DNA of 64,000 nt from Pseudomonas putida W15Oct28 (GCF_000708715.2 NZ_JENB01000004.1:148708-212707); one strand, 5' to 3'. Positions 21,379-30,614 are shown, counted from the first letter of the stretch. Made by a program: numbers and translations. Notes: generated from the letters alone by a model not told the origin.

Positions 21379-21876
21379 TCATGCCGACACATCCAGGTGC
21401 TCACGCAAATGCCGGAGCGTGCGGATCATATACTTTTCGACCATGTTCTTGCTCAACCCCATACGCTCGGCGATCTCGGCCTGGGTCAGGCCTTCGAGCT
21501 TCTGCCAGATGAACACCTGTCGGCAGTTGAGCGGCAACTCGGCGAGCGCCCGCTCGACGCTGTCGGCAAGCTCCAGCGCATGCACGTAGGCCTCCGGGTC
21601 ATCACTGCCGCCAGTGCCCTCGTCGAAAGCTTCCAGCGCCAGGGCCTGGCGGCGGTCTTCGCGGCGGAAGCCATCCACGGCAATATTGCGTGCGGTCTGG
21701 TGCAGGTAGGCGCGCGGCTGCTCGACCTGCTCGCGCGGGTTTTCCAGTACCCGGACAAAGGCATCGTGGGTGAGGTCCTCGGCCTGCTGGCGACTGCGCA
21801 GTTTGCGCGTCCAGGTGCCGATCAGCTCATGGTAATGGTCGAGGAAGCCTTTGTGTCCGGACACGGTCTGGGTCAT
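21379..21876 (-). CDS. ECF sigma factor, FecI family
   Basis: 165 residues. Region 2 is seen in AEDLTHDAFVRVLENP and the DGFRRE segment, and region 4 in LTQAEIAERMGLSKNMVEKY. The size and motifs are those of iron-starvation sigma factors. Released by FecR when the matching siderophore binds the receptor, it should transcribe the receptor gene at 17859. A Fur-box-like sequence lies directly upstream, which agrees with expression only under iron limitation. Confidence 0.93.
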   Translation of the reverse strand: MTQTVSGHKGFLDHYHELIGTWTRKLRSRQQAEDLTHDAFVRVLENPREQVEQPRAYLHQTARNIAVDGFRREDRRQALALEAFDEGTGGSDDPEAYVHALELADSVERALAELPLNCRQVFIWQKLEGLTQAEIAERMGLSKNMVEKYMIRTLRHLREHLDVSA

Positions 21877-21897
21877 CAGGGAGGCGGATAAGGGTGC

Positions 21898-21918
21898 GAA
21901 TAGTAATGTTTCTCATCA
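21898..21918. promoter_or_regulatory. Candidate Fur box upstream of the FecI-type sigma gene
   Basis: GAATAGTAATGTTTCTCATC resembles the AT-rich, ATT/AAT-repeating Fur site (GATAATGATAATCATTATC) with several mismatches. It lies 22-42 bases before the sigma-factor start, as Fur sites for such genes do. Assigned by eye only. Confidence 0.4.
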
Positions 21919-22013
21919 AAACCAGCAAATCCGCCAGTCGGTAACAAAAAATTTATGCGCCATTTCCTGTACGCGGGTACCAGGAAAATGTGGCCATAAA
22001 TATGAACACCTCT

Positions 22014-22089
22014 GGCCCTTTCGCGGGTAAACCCGCTTCCACAAGAATTGCGAAAAGCCTATAGAAGCGGGTTTACCCGCAAAGGGGCC
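22014..22089. repeat. Inverted repeat, diverged REP (GCGGGTAAACCCGCTTCCAC)
   Basis: GGCCCTTTCGCGGGTAAACC and its mirror enclose a short spacer. This is a variant of the GCGGGCAAGCCCGC family with A/T in the palindrome centre and is shorter than the other pairs. It lies in the roughly 490-base gap between the divergent sigma-factor and speC genes. The rest of that gap holds the Fur-like site and the speC leader. Confidence 0.75.
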
Positions 22090-22312
22090 AACACGGTCTA
22101 TTCCACAATATTTAACGCTTGAAACATCGTGGGGAACATCAGCCGGTCACACGAGTCGGTTATTCAAATGACTGGTGGTCGATCCACGTCGATCACGCCC
22201 GGATTGCCTGTTGATTCTGCATTCTTCACGCCCTAAAGTGCGCGCCGAACGTCCATGCTGGAAACGATCCATCCGGCTCAAGTACTGAGTAGGCGAACCA
22301 AAGTGGGGATAC

Positions 22313-22368
22313 GGAGGACGTTCAGTTTGCAGCCACTTAAATTTTCAGTTTGCCCATGGAGTCCCTGA
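22313..22368 (+). promoter_or_regulatory. Possible leader peptide in front of speC
   Basis: A perfect GGAGG at 22313-22317 is nine bases before a TTG at 22327. From there 13 codons (MQPLKFSVCPWSP if TTG is read as Met) run to a TGA at 22366-22368, two bases before the speC ATG. The frame is open further upstream to an ATG at 22255. The TTCAGTTTGC sequence occurs twice (22321 and 22344). Translation of the leader would couple to speC. Unproven. Confidence 0.3.
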
Positions 22369-22370
22369 GC

Positions 22371-23534
22371 ATGTCGATCCAGGTCGAAGATTATTTCGCG
22401 CGTGACACCTTCCAGAAAATGAAGGCGTTCGCCGACAAGCAGGAAACCCCGTTCGTACTCATCGATACCCAGATGATCAGCCAGGCCTATGACGACCTGC
22501 GCGCCGGTTTCGAATTCGCCAAGGTCTACTACGCGGTCAAGGCCAACCCGGCCGTCGAAATCATCGACCTGCTCAAAGAGAAAGGTTCGAGCTTCGACAT
22601 CGCCTCGATCTACGAACTGGACAAGGTGATGGACCGCGGTGTCAGCGCTGACCGCATCAGCTACGGCAACACCATCAAGAAGTCCAAGGACATCCGCTAC
22701 TTCTTCGAGAAGGGCGTGCGCCTGTTCGCCACCGACTCGGAAGCCGACCTGCGCAACATCGCCAAGGCCGCACCGGGCTCGAAAGTGTATGTGCGTATCC
22801 TGACTGAAGGCTCCACCACTGCCGACTGGCCGCTGTCGCGTAAATTCGGCTGCCAGACCGACATGGCCATGGACCTGCTGATCCTCGCCCGTGACCTGGG
22901 CCTGGTGCCTTACGGCATCTCCTTCCACGTGGGCTCGCAGCAGCGCGACATCAGCGTGTGGGACGCCGCCATCGCCAAGGTCAAGGTGATCTTCGAGCGC
23001 CTGAAGGAAGAAGACGGCATCGAACTGAAGCTGATCAACATGGGTGGCGGCTTCCCGGCCAACTACATCACCCGTACCAACAGCCTGGAAACCTACGCCG
23101 AAGAAATCATCCGCTTCCTCAAGGAAGACTTCGGTGATGAGCTGCCAGAAATCATCCTGGAGCCAGGCCGTTCGCTGATTGCCAACGCCGGCATCCTGGT
23201 CAGCGAAGTGGTGCTGGTGGCGCGCAAGTCGCGCACTGCCGTCGAGCGCTGGATCTACACCGACGTGGGCAAATTCTCCGGCCTGATCGAAACCATGGAC
23301 GAAGCCATCAAGTTCCCGATCTGGACCGAGAAGAAAGGCGAAACCGAAGAAGTCGTCATCGCAGGCCCGACCTGCGACAGCGCCGATATCATGTACGAAA
23401 ACTACAAGTACGGCCTGCCGCTGAACCTGGCCATCGGTGACCGCCTGTACTGGCTGTCGACCGGCGCCTACACCACCAGCTACAGCGCAGTCGAATTCAA
23501 CGGCTTCCCGCCGCTGAAGGCTTACTACCTGTAA
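22371..23534 (+). CDS. speC: Ornithine decarboxylase (PLP-dependent, alanine-racemase fold)
   Basis: 387 residues from the ATG at 22371 (GGAG about ten bases upstream), the length of Pseudomonas SpeC. The PLP lysine is K57 in YYAVKANP. The glycine-rich phosphate site (MGGGFPANY), EPGRSL and the active-site cysteine in GPTCDSADIM are all present. It converts ornithine to putrescine, the first polyamine. The fold III architecture is eukaryote-like, unlike E. coli SpeC. Related enzymes also accept lysine; specificity is inferred from synteny with P. aeruginosa speC. A strong terminator follows. Confidence 0.93.
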   Translation: MSIQVEDYFARDTFQKMKAFADKQETPFVLIDTQMISQAYDDLRAGFEFAKVYYAVKANPAVEIIDLLKEKGSSFDIASIYELDKVMDRGVSADRISYGNTIKKSKDIRYFFEKGVRLFATDSEADLRNIAKAAPGSKVYVRILTEGSTTADWPLSRKFGCQTDMAMDLLILARDLGLVPYGISFHVGSQQRDISVWDAAIAKVKVIFERLKEEDGIELKLINMGGGFPANYITRTNSLETYAEEIIRFLKEDFGDELPEIILEPGRSLIANAGILVSEVVLVARKSRTAVERWIYTDVGKFSGLIETMDEAIKFPIWTEKKGETEEVVIAGPTCDSADIMYENYKYGLPLNLAIGDRLYWLSTGAYTTSYSAVEFNGFPPLKAYYL

Positions 23535-23537
23535 TGC

Positions 23538-23563
23538 AAAACGGGGCCGCAAGGCCCCGTTTT
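23538..23563 (+). terminator. Rho-independent terminator of speC
   Basis: ACGGGGCC and GGCCCCGT form an eight-base stem with a GCAA loop, flanked by A and T runs. It starts three bases after the speC stop. Confidence 0.9.
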
Positions 23564-23581
23564 CATGTGTGCTCTCCTGTA

Positions 23582-23680
23582 CCGGCCTCTTCGCGGGCTT
23601 GCCCGCTCCCACAGGTGCGATGCTTCCTTCAGTCCCAGCGCAATACCTGTGGGAGCGGGCAAGCCCGCGAAGAGGGCGGC
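23582..23680. repeat. Inverted REP pair (GCGGGCTTGCCCGCTCCCAC type)
   Basis: GGCCTCTTCGCGGGCTTGCC and its mirror ending GCGAAGAGGGC enclose about 30 bases. It lies between convergent speC and the Sel1-repeat gene. Confidence 0.9.
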
Positions 23681-23690
23681 ACAGTCGACA

Positions 23691-24440
23691 TCATGCTTCG
23701 CGCCGTTCGATCTCTTCGGCATAGCGCGCCGCAAAGGCCATCAACACCGGCCCCGCGCCCTGCAAGGTGACCAACGCCGCGCGCAGGAAGTTCATGTTCC
23801 CCTCAACCCGCGCCTGCTCCAGCCACTGCCCAGCCTCGGCCAGTTGCCCGCGCTCGACCAGCACCAGCCCCAGGCTGAACATCCCACGGAAATCCCCCGC
23901 CTCGGCCGAGCGCCGATACCAGCGCACCGCCCGCGCCGGGCTGGGCGCCGTGGCAATGCCCTGCTCCAGGTAACGCCCATACAGGTTCATCGACTTGGCA
24001 TGCCCCAGCTGCGCAGCCTTCTCGTAACACTGCAGCGCCTGTGCCTGGTTGGCCGGCACGCCGCGCCCGGTGGCCAGCAGGTTGCCCAGGTTGTAAAGGC
24101 CCCAGTCCAGCCCGGCGTCGGCCGCACGCGCATAATGAATGGCCGCCTGCGTCAGGCTTGGCTCACCGCCCCACCCATGCTCCAGGCAACGCCCGAGCAT
24201 GTTGTGCGCCATGGCACTGCCGCCCTGTGCGGCGATGCCAAACCAGCGCCGGGCCACGGTGGCATCTTCTTCGATACCGCGTCCATCCAGCAGGATCTGC
24301 CCCAGCAGCAACTGCGCCTCGACCGCGCCCTGCCCCGCCGCTGCCAGGATTGCCTGGGCAGCTTTACCGGGGCTCTCCTCCAGCATGGCCTGCAAGCCGG
24401 CCACATCCACCACTTCCTCACGTCGCAACTGATAAGACAC
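23691..24440 (-). CDS. Sel1/TPR-repeat protein of the piu locus
   Basis: 249 residues made almost wholly of Sel1-like repeats (AEAQLLLGQILLDGRG, AMAHNMLGRCLEHGWG, LYNLGNLLATGRGVP, KSMNLYGRYLEQG, FRGMFSLGLVLVERG). No signal peptide, so cytoplasmic. Sel1 proteins act as scaffolds. It starts three bases after the piuC stop on the same strand, so the two are co-transcribed, as in the P. aeruginosa piuA-piuC locus. Its partner is unknown. Confidence 0.88.
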   Translation of the reverse strand: MSYQLRREEVVDVAGLQAMLEESPGKAAQAILAAAGQGAVEAQLLLGQILLDGRGIEEDATVARRWFGIAAQGGSAMAHNMLGRCLEHGWGGEPSLTQAAIHYARAADAGLDWGLYNLGNLLATGRGVPANQAQALQCYEKAAQLGHAKSMNLYGRYLEQGIATAPSPARAVRWYRRSAEAGDFRGMFSLGLVLVERGQLAEAGQWLEQARVEGNMNFLRAALVTLQGAGPVLMAFAARYAEEIERREA

Positions 24441-24443
24441 GGT

Positions 24444-25124
24444 TCAGACCTCGGCCCAGCGGCGTAACAGGTTGTGGTAGGTGCCGGTCAGCTGCAGCAA
24501 CGAGGGGTGCTCCGGCACATCAGCGGTCAGTTGCTGGATGGCATTGTCCATCTCGAACAGCAGCGCCCGCTGGCTGTCCTCGCGCACCAGGCTCTGGGTC
24601 CAGAAGAATGCGGCATAACGCTGGCCTCGGGTCACCGGGTTGACCTTGTGCAGGCTGGTGCCGGGGTACAGCACCAGGTCACCGGCAGCCAGTTTGACCT
24701 GCTGCACGCCGTAGGTGTCCTGAATCACCAGCTCGCCGCCATCGTAGCTGTCCGGGTCGCTGAGGAACAGCGTCGAAGACAGGTCGGTACGCACCCGCTC
24801 CGGACTGCCTTGGGGCTGACGCAAGGCGTTATCAATGTGAAAGCCGAAATTGCCACCCTCGCGGTAGCAGTTGATCAACGGCGGGAACACCTTGTGCGGC
24901 AGGGCCGCCGACATGAAGCGCGGGGTTTTCCACAGGCGGTCGATCAGCGCAGCGCCGATTTCCTTGGCCAAAGGGTGCCCTTCCGGCAACTGCAGGTTGT
25001 GTTTGGCCTTGGCCGATTGGTAACCGGCAGTCACCTTGCCATCGGCCCAGTCGGCCTGCTCCAGCGCCTCGCGGATACGGGCCAGTTCATCAGCGTCAAA
25101 CAGGCCTGGGATGTGAAGCAGCAT
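24444..25124 (-). CDS. piuC: Fe(II)/2-oxoglutarate-dependent dioxygenase PiuC (YbiX family)
   Basis: 226 residues, the usual length. The iron ligands H96 and D98 (FGFHIDNA) and H159 ([10 protein letters not shown]), with R169 for 2-oxoglutarate, are all in place. Homologues (E. coli YbiX, P. aeruginosa PiuC) are Fur-regulated and sit next to the PiuA/Fiu siderophore receptor. Their substrate is not established; modification of a catecholate siderophore or the receptor pathway is often proposed. It is divergent from piuA and shares a 220-base promoter region. Confidence 0.92.
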   Translation of the reverse strand: MLLHIPGLFDADELARIREALEQADWADGKVTAGYQSAKAKHNLQLPEGHPLAKEIGAALIDRLWKTPRFMSAALPHKVFPPLINCYREGGNFGFHIDNALRQPQGSPERVRTDLSSTLFLSDPDSYDGGELVIQDTYGVQQVKLAAGDLVLYPGTSLHKVNPVTRGQRYAAFFWTQSLVREDSQRALLFEMDNAIQQLTADVPEHPSLLQLTGTYHNLLRRWAEV

Positions 25125-25154
25125 GGCGCAGCACCGTTAGGAAATGTAAACGTG

Positions 25155-25173
25155 TCAATGATATTGATTCCCT
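25155..25173. promoter_or_regulatory. Candidate Fur box before piuC
   Basis: TCAATGATATTGATTCCC fits the AATGATA-n-TNATT pattern of Fur sites and stands about 30 bases before the piuC start. Known homologous loci are Fur-controlled. Matched by eye. Confidence 0.5.
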
Positions 25174-25278
25174 TTTGCGCTACACAAGCCCCATTCGCCG
25201 CTTAAGACGTTTCAGCTTGATGAAACCGTAAAGGCAAATTGTAAAGATTGTAAATTCTTCACGAATGGTAACGGATCT

Positions 25279-25297
25279 CAATTGTGAGTCACAATTG
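25279..25297. promoter_or_regulatory. Perfect 19-base palindrome upstream of piuA
   Basis: CAATTGTGAGTCACAATTG is fully symmetric around a central G. It lies 48 bases before the piuA ATG, where an operator would be expected. It is not a good Fur box, nor a CRP/Vfr site (the TGTGA half-sites are too close together). The cognate regulator is unknown. Confidence 0.55.
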
Positions 25298-25345
25298 CTT
25301 ACATTAAGATCCGCGGCCACATCACCTTGGGGAAGGTCCTTAGCA

Positions 25346-27637
25346 ATGCGCCAGTACGTACCATCTGCAGTGAGTTCACCACGCCTGATCGTATCCGCCA
25401 TCGGCGTCGCGCTTAGCGCCACATCGGTCTACGCCGCCGACCCGGCCGCCAACAGCGCGATCACCCTCGACGCCACCAGCGTCAACGGCAAGGCTGAACA
25501 GGCCAGCACCGATTACAAGGTGGAGAAGGCCGCCTCGCAGAAGTACACCGCGCCGCTGGTAGACACCCCGCGCTCGGTTACCGTCATCCCGCAGCAAGTG
25601 ATCAAGGACACCAACGCCCTGACCCTGCAGGATGCCCTGCGCACCGTGCCAGGCATCACCTTTGGCGCCGGCGAAGGCGGCAACCCGCAAGGCGACCGTC
25701 CGTTCATCCGCGGCTTCGACGCCCAGGGCGATACTTACCTGGACGGCGTGCGTGACACTGGCGCGCAAACCCGCGAAATCTTCGCCATCGAGTCGGTGGA
25801 AGTTGCCAAGGGCCCGAACTCGGCCATCGGTGGCCGTGGCGCTGCCGGCGGTACCATCAACCTGGTGAGCAAGCGTGCACACCTGGGCAACTCGCTGGAC
25901 GGCGCCTGGACCTGGGGCAGCGACCAGACCCAGCGCTACACCTTCGATGGCAACTACCAGTTCAGCGATACCGTTGCCGGCCGCCTGAACCTGATGACCC
26001 ACGAAAGCAACGTCGCCGGCCGCGACAAGGTCAACTACGACCGTTGGGGTATCGCCCCGTCGCTGGCCTTCGGCCTGGGCACCCCGACCCGCGTCAACCT
26101 CGACTATTACCACCTGGAAAGCGACGACCTGCCGGATTCGGGCATCCCGTACACCATCCCGACCAACGGCAGCGGCGGGCGCACCTCGGCACACCCGAGC
26201 AAGCCGAATGACGGCGGCGACAGCGATAACTTCTATGGCCTGACCGGCCGTGACTTCCGCAAGAGCCGTGTAGACATCGCCACCTTCGCGATCGAACACG
26301 ACCTGACCGACGCGCTGACCATCAAGAACACCCTGCGTCACGGCAACAGCATGCAGGACTACATCCTGACCCAGCCTGACGACAGCAAGGGCAACGTCAA
26401 CAACGGCAGTGTGTGGCGCCGTGCCAACACCCGTGTCGGCAACACCGCCACCACCACCAACCAGACCGACCTGTTCGGCGAATTCTATGTCGGTGGTATG
26501 AAAAACAGCTTCTCCACCGGTATCGAACTGAGCCGTGAAGAGAGTGACCGTTCGTCCTACACCGTCAATACCGACACCGTGCCCGGCGGCGCAGCCAACA
26601 CCAACTGCACCCCCGGCATGATCGGCGCTAGCAGCGGCTACAATTGCACCTCGCTGAGCAACCCGAACCCGGATGATCCGTGGAACGGCAGCATCTCGCG
26701 CAATTACGCTGGCACCACCACCAATAGCAAGACCCGCGCGATCTATGTGTTCGACACCCTGGAGCTCACCCCCGAGTGGCTGGTCAACATGGGCCTGCGC
26801 TACGACCACTTCGACACCGACTACAAGACCTACAACGCCGCTGGCACTACCACAGCCAAAGGTAAAGATGTCAGCGAGTTCGTGACCGGCCAGCTGGGCC
26901 TGGTGTGGAAACCGGCCGAAAACGGCAGCATCTACGTGTCCTACGCCACTTCTGCAACACCACCAGGCTCGATGCTCGGCGAAGGTACAGAAGGCAACCC
27001 GCTGGGTGGCACCCCGGACCGTAACGGCAACCTGTTGGCCAGCGACATGGAGCCAGAGGAAACCACCAACTACGAAATCGGTACCAAGTGGGACCTGCTC
27101 GACCAGCGCCTGTCGCTGACCGCTGCGCTGTTCCGCACCGAGAAGGAAAACGCCCGCGTCCAGGTGGACACCACCACTTACGAAAACGTCGGCGAAACCC
27201 GCGTACAGGGCATCGAGCTGTCGGCCAGCGGCAAGCTCACCGACAAGTGGCAGGTATTTGCTGGCTACACCTACATGCAGGCTCGCCAGATCGACGGCGG
27301 CCCGCTGGGCAAAGCCAACGACGGCAACCAGCTGCCGAACACCCCGAACAACAGCGCCAGCCTGTGGACGACCTACTCGATCACGCCGAAGCTGACCGTG
27401 GGTGGCGGTGCGTTCTACGTGGATGACGTGTACGGCAGTGTGGCCAACACCACCATGGTCGACAGCTACGTACGCTACGACGCCATGGCCGCCTACAAGC
27501 TGACCAAGAACGTCGACCTGCAGCTGAACGTGCAGAACCTGACCAACGAGGTGTACTACGACAAGGCCTTCTCCACCCACTTTGCCAACCAGGCGGCCGG
27601 GCGGACTGCTCTGTTGACCACCAGCGTCCACTTCTGA
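25346..27637 (+). CDS. piuA: TonB-dependent catecholate-siderophore receptor (PiuA/Fiu family)
   Basis: 763 residues from the ATG at 25346, with GGGGAAGG nine bases upstream; the frame is open earlier without support. A signal peptide to about residue 31 (SVYAAD) is followed directly by the plug: DTPRSVTVIPQQVIKD, LQDALRTVPGITFGAGEGGN, ESVEVAKGPNSAIGGRGAAG. It lacks an STN domain, so it does not signal through FecR. The barrel ends in HF with C-terminal Phe. PiuA/Fiu imports monomeric catechol-iron complexes and is the entry route of catechol-bearing beta-lactams in P. aeruginosa. Confidence 0.92.
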   Translation: MRQYVPSAVSSPRLIVSAIGVALSATSVYAADPAANSAITLDATSVNGKAEQASTDYKVEKAASQKYTAPLVDTPRSVTVIPQQVIKDTNALTLQDALRTVPGITFGAGEGGNPQGDRPFIRGFDAQGDTYLDGVRDTGAQTREIFAIESVEVAKGPNSAIGGRGAAGGTINLVSKRAHLGNSLDGAWTWGSDQTQRYTFDGNYQFSDTVAGRLNLMTHESNVAGRDKVNYDRWGIAPSLAFGLGTPTRVNLDYYHLESDDLPDSGIPYTIPTNGSGGRTSAHPSKPNDGGDSDNFYGLTGRDFRKSRVDIATFAIEHDLTDALTIKNTLRHGNSMQDYILTQPDDSKGNVNNGSVWRRANTRVGNTATTTNQTDLFGEFYVGGMKNSFSTGIELSREESDRSSYTVNTDTVPGGAANTNCTPGMIGASSGYNCTSLSNPNPDDPWNGSISRNYAGTTTNSKTRAIYVFDTLELTPEWLVNMGLRYDHFDTDYKTYNAAGTTTAKGKDVSEFVTGQLGLVWKPAENGSIYVSYATSATPPGSMLGEGTEGNPLGGTPDRNGNLLASDMEPEETTNYEIGTKWDLLDQRLSLTAALFRTEKENARVQVDTTTYENVGETRVQGIELSASGKLTDKWQVFAGYTYMQARQIDGGPLGKANDGNQLPNTPNNSASLWTTYSITPKLTVGGGAFYVDDVYGSVANTTMVDSYVRYDAMAAYKLTKNVDLQLNVQNLTNEVYYDKAFSTHFANQAAGRTALLTTSVHF

Positions 27638-27678
27638 TGTCGGGATTGGGTTGATCCGCTAGAAAGGCTGCTCCTGTA

Positions 27679-27777
27679 GCGGCCTCTTCGCGGGCTTGCC
27701 CGCTCCCACAGGTACACCACAACCTTCAAAACCTGTGGTGTACCTGTGGGAGCGGGCAAGCCCGCGAAAGGGCCGCT
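27679..27777. repeat. Inverted REP pair with symmetric spacer
   Basis: GCGGCCTCTTCGCGGGCTTG and its mirror surround a spacer that is itself inverted (GGTACACCACA / TGTGGTGTACC). The whole unit of about 99 bases can fold into a single long hairpin, which would be an efficient end for the piuA transcript. Confidence 0.9.
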
Positions 27778-27807
27778 TCAGGCTTCCAATAAAAGAAGCC
27801 CACCCCT

Positions 27808-27832
27808 GCCCCGTTCATTGAGCGGGGCTTTT
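27808..27832 (+). terminator. Rho-independent terminator downstream of piuA
   Basis: GCCCCG and CGGGGC form a stem around TTCATTGAG, followed by TTTT. It lies after the REP pair and ahead of the PepSY reductase gene, so that gene probably has its own promoter. Confidence 0.6.
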
Positions 27833-27890
27833 GCGTATCAAGGCATAATGCACGCCGCGCAGTCTGCGGCAGCAACACAAGGTGATCGAT

Positions 27891-30446
27891 GTGGTGAAGA
27901 AGACGCTGTTCCAATTGCACTGGTTCTTTGGCATCACCGCTGGCCTGGTGCTGGCCTTGATGGGCATCACCGGGGCCCTGTACTCGTTTCAGGAAGAACT
28001 GCTGCGTGCGTTCAATGCCGATGTACTCAAGGTAGAAGTGCGCGCCGAGGGCGTGCTGCCGCCGGCCGAACTGGTACAACGGGTCGAGGCCCAGCAACAC
28101 GACAAGGTGTCGATGCTGTGGGTCGACGTGCGTGAAGGCAATGCCGCACGCATCTTCTTCATGCCGGCACCGGGCGAGCGCCGTGGCGAGCTGCGCTATG
28201 CCGACCCGTATACCGGCGAACTCAAAGGTGAAGTGGCCGGGCAAGGCTTCTTCAACCTCATGCTCAACCTGCACCGTTTTCTGGCGATTGGCGACACCGG
28301 CCGGCAGATCACCGGTGCCTGCACCCTGATGCTGGTGTTCTTCTGCCTGTCCGGCCTGTACCTGCGCTGGCCGCGCAAGGCGCTGGACTGGCGCACCTGG
28401 CTGACCTTCGACTGGGCCAAGAAAGGCCGAGCCTTCAACTGGGACCTGCACGCCGTGGCCGGTACCTGGTGCCTGCTGTTCTATCTTCTGTTCGCCCTGA
28501 CCGGGCTGTTCTGGTCCTATGAGTGGTACCGCGAAGGCCTGAACAAGCTGCTGGCCGACGCGCCGGCCGCCGGCCAGCAACAAAAACGCGGCGAAGGCCG
28601 TGGCCGCCACGGGCCGCAGAAAATCGACAAGAATGCCCCGCCGCTGGTGGTCGACTATGACGCGATCTGGGCCAACCTCAAAAACGCCGCAGGCCCAGGC
28701 CTGGCCGCCTACAACCTGCGGCTGCCACCGGTTGGCGGCCAGCCGGCCAACCTGTTCTACCTGCTGGACAGCGCCGATCACCCGCGGGCCTTCAACACCC
28801 TGGAGCTGGACCCGGCCACCGGCCAGGTGAAAAGACACGACCGCTATACCGACAAGTCCTTCAAGGCCCAGCTGCTGCAGAGCGTCTACGCCCTGCACGT
28901 CGGCGAGTACTTCGGCCTGCCAGGGCGCATCATCGTCACCATCGCCAGCCTGACCATGCCGCTGTTCTTCGTCACGGGCTGGCTGCTGTACCTCGACCGC
29001 CGCCGCAAGAAGCGCCAGGTACGCGCAGCCCGTGGCAACGTTGCCAGCAATAGCGGCAGCGGTGACAGCTGGCTGATCGGCTTTGCCAGCCAGAGCGGCT
29101 TTGCCGAACAACTGGCCTGGCAAAGTGCCGGCCAGTTGCAGGCAGCCGGCCTGCCGGTGCAGGTACGCGCGCTGGCCGAACTGCGTGAAGACGACCTGCG
29201 CCAAGCCCGCCGTGCGTTGTTCGTGGTCAGTACCTTCGGCGACGGCGAAGCACCCGACAGCGCCCGCGCCTTCGAGCGCAAGGTGCTCGGCCAGCCGTGG
29301 GCACTGAACCACCTCAACTACGCCCTGCTCGCCTTGGGCGACCGCCAGTACCCGCACTTCTGCGGCTTCGCCCGTCGCCTGCAGGCGTGGCTGGGGGAGC
29401 GCGGCGCCAGCAGCGCATTCAGCCCGGTGGAAGTGGACAACGCCGACCAGGCCGCCCTGCAGCAATGGCAACAGGAGCTGGCGCAACTGACCGGCGCCCA
29501 GCCAGTGGCCGCCTGGCAGCCGCCAAGCTTTGGCAACTGGTCACTGGTGCGTCGCGAACTGCTCAACCCGGGCAGCCAGGGCCAGCCGGTGTACTTGCTT
29601 GGCCTGCTGCCTGAAGAGCCTGCAAGCTGGGAGGCCGGCGACCTGGTCGAGGTCTTGCCGCTCAATGGGCAGCCACGGATCGACGCGTTCCTCAAAGGCA
29701 TGGCACTGGACGCCAGCGCCCGGGTACAAGTGAATGGCCTTGGCGAAACGCTTGCCCAGGCCTTGGCTGGCCGCCAACTGCCGGCGCGCCGTGATCACCT
29801 GGTCGGCTTGCAGCCGCAAGCGCTGGTGGATGCACTGGTGCCGATCGGCAGCCGCGAGTACTCCATCGCCTCGATCGCCAGTGACGGCGCGCTGGAGCTG
29901 ATCGTGCGACAGGAGCGCCATGCCGATGGCAACCTGGGCCTGGGCTCCGGCTGGCTCACCGAATACCTGCCACTAAACGGTACGCTGAGCCTGCGCCTGC
30001 GGCGCAACAGCGGCTTCCACCTGCCGGAGACCGCAGCACCGATGATCCTGATCGGTAACGGCACAGGCCTGGCCGGCCTGCGCAGCCTGATCAGGGCACG
30101 GGTGAATGCTGGCGAGCAGCGCAACTGGCTGCTGTTTGGCGAGCGTAACCGGGCGCATGACCTGCTGTGTGGTGACGAGCTGCAAGGCTGGCTGCAGAAC
30201 GGCGACCTGGCACGCCTGGACCTGGCGTTCTCGCGGGATCAGGCCGAGAAGGTGTATGTGCAGGATGTGTTGCTGCAGCAGGCTGAAGAGTTCAAGCGCT
30301 GGGTGGCGGATGGCGCCTGTGTGTATGTCTGCGGCAGCCTGCAAGGCATGGCTGCGGGGGTGGATGCGGCGCTTGACGGCATGCTCGGGGAAGCCGTTGT
30401 GCAGCAACTGATCGAGGATGGGCGGTATCGGCGGGATGTTTACTGA
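27891..30446 (+). CDS. PepSY-domain membrane flavodoxin/ferredoxin-NADP reductase fusion
   Basis: 851 residues if it starts at the GTG at 27891 (AAGG eight bases upstream); GTG codons at 27882 and 27894 are alternatives. Residues 1 to about 385 form a PepSY-associated membrane module ([54 protein letters not shown], a fourth helix near 350-375) with haem-type histidines. A flavodoxin-like domain begins near 395 ([16 protein letters not shown]), followed by a sulfite-reductase-type FAD/NADPH domain ([46 protein letters not shown]). It should move electrons from NADPH across the membrane. Next to piuA, ferric-siderophore reduction is the likely role. Confidence 0.9.
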   Translation: MVKKTLFQLHWFFGITAGLVLALMGITGALYSFQEELLRAFNADVLKVEVRAEGVLPPAELVQRVEAQQHDKVSMLWVDVREGNAARIFFMPAPGERRGELRYADPYTGELKGEVAGQGFFNLMLNLHRFLAIGDTGRQITGACTLMLVFFCLSGLYLRWPRKALDWRTWLTFDWAKKGRAFNWDLHAVAGTWCLLFYLLFALTGLFWSYEWYREGLNKLLADAPAAGQQQKRGEGRGRHGPQKIDKNAPPLVVDYDAIWANLKNAAGPGLAAYNLRLPPVGGQPANLFYLLDSADHPRAFNTLELDPATGQVKRHDRYTDKSFKAQLLQSVYALHVGEYFGLPGRIIVTIASLTMPLFFVTGWLLYLDRRRKKRQVRAARGNVASNSGSGDSWLIGFASQSGFAEQLAWQSAGQLQAAGLPVQVRALAELREDDLRQARRALFVVSTFGDGEAPDSARAFERKVLGQPWALNHLNYALLALGDRQYPHFCGFARRLQAWLGERGASSAFSPVEVDNADQAALQQWQQELAQLTGAQPVAAWQPPSFGNWSLVRRELLNPGSQGQPVYLLGLLPEEPASWEAGDLVEVLPLNGQPRIDAFLKGMALDASARVQVNGLGETLAQALAGRQLPARRDHLVGLQPQALVDALVPIGSREYSIASIASDGALELIVRQERHADGNLGLGSGWLTEYLPLNGTLSLRLRRNSGFHLPETAAPMILIGNGTGLAGLRSLIRARVNAGEQRNWLLFGERNRAHDLLCGDELQGWLQNGDLARLDLAFSRDQAEKVYVQDVLLQQAEEFKRWVADGACVYVCGSLQGMAAGVDAALDGMLGEAVVQQLIEDGRYRRDVY

Positions 30447-30474
30447 TACTGGCCAGTGTCAGCAACCCAAAACC

Positions 30475-30588
30475 TGTAGGAGCGGCCTTGTGTCGCGATG
30501 GGGCGCGCAGCGGCCCCAGCAATTTTTGCGGCGAAGCTGAAAAAGGGGCCGCTTCGCGCCCCATCGCGACACAAGGCCGCTCCTACAA
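30475..30588. repeat. Inverted REP pair (GCGACACAAGGCCGC type)
   Basis: TGTAGGAGCGGCCTTGTGTC and its mirror form the outer stem; inner GGGGCGCGCAGCGGCCCC and GGGGCCGCTTCGCGCCCC each fold separately. It lies between the convergent reductase and omega-amidase genes. Confidence 0.9.
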
Positions 30589-30614
30589 CGGGCCAGTAAC
30601 GGCCCGGTTTGGGT

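Noticed and set aside
25376..27631. 751-codon open frame antisense to piuA
   Set aside because: High-GC codon bias keeps antisense frames open; the sequence resembles no protein family, and the plus-strand receptor is unmistakable.
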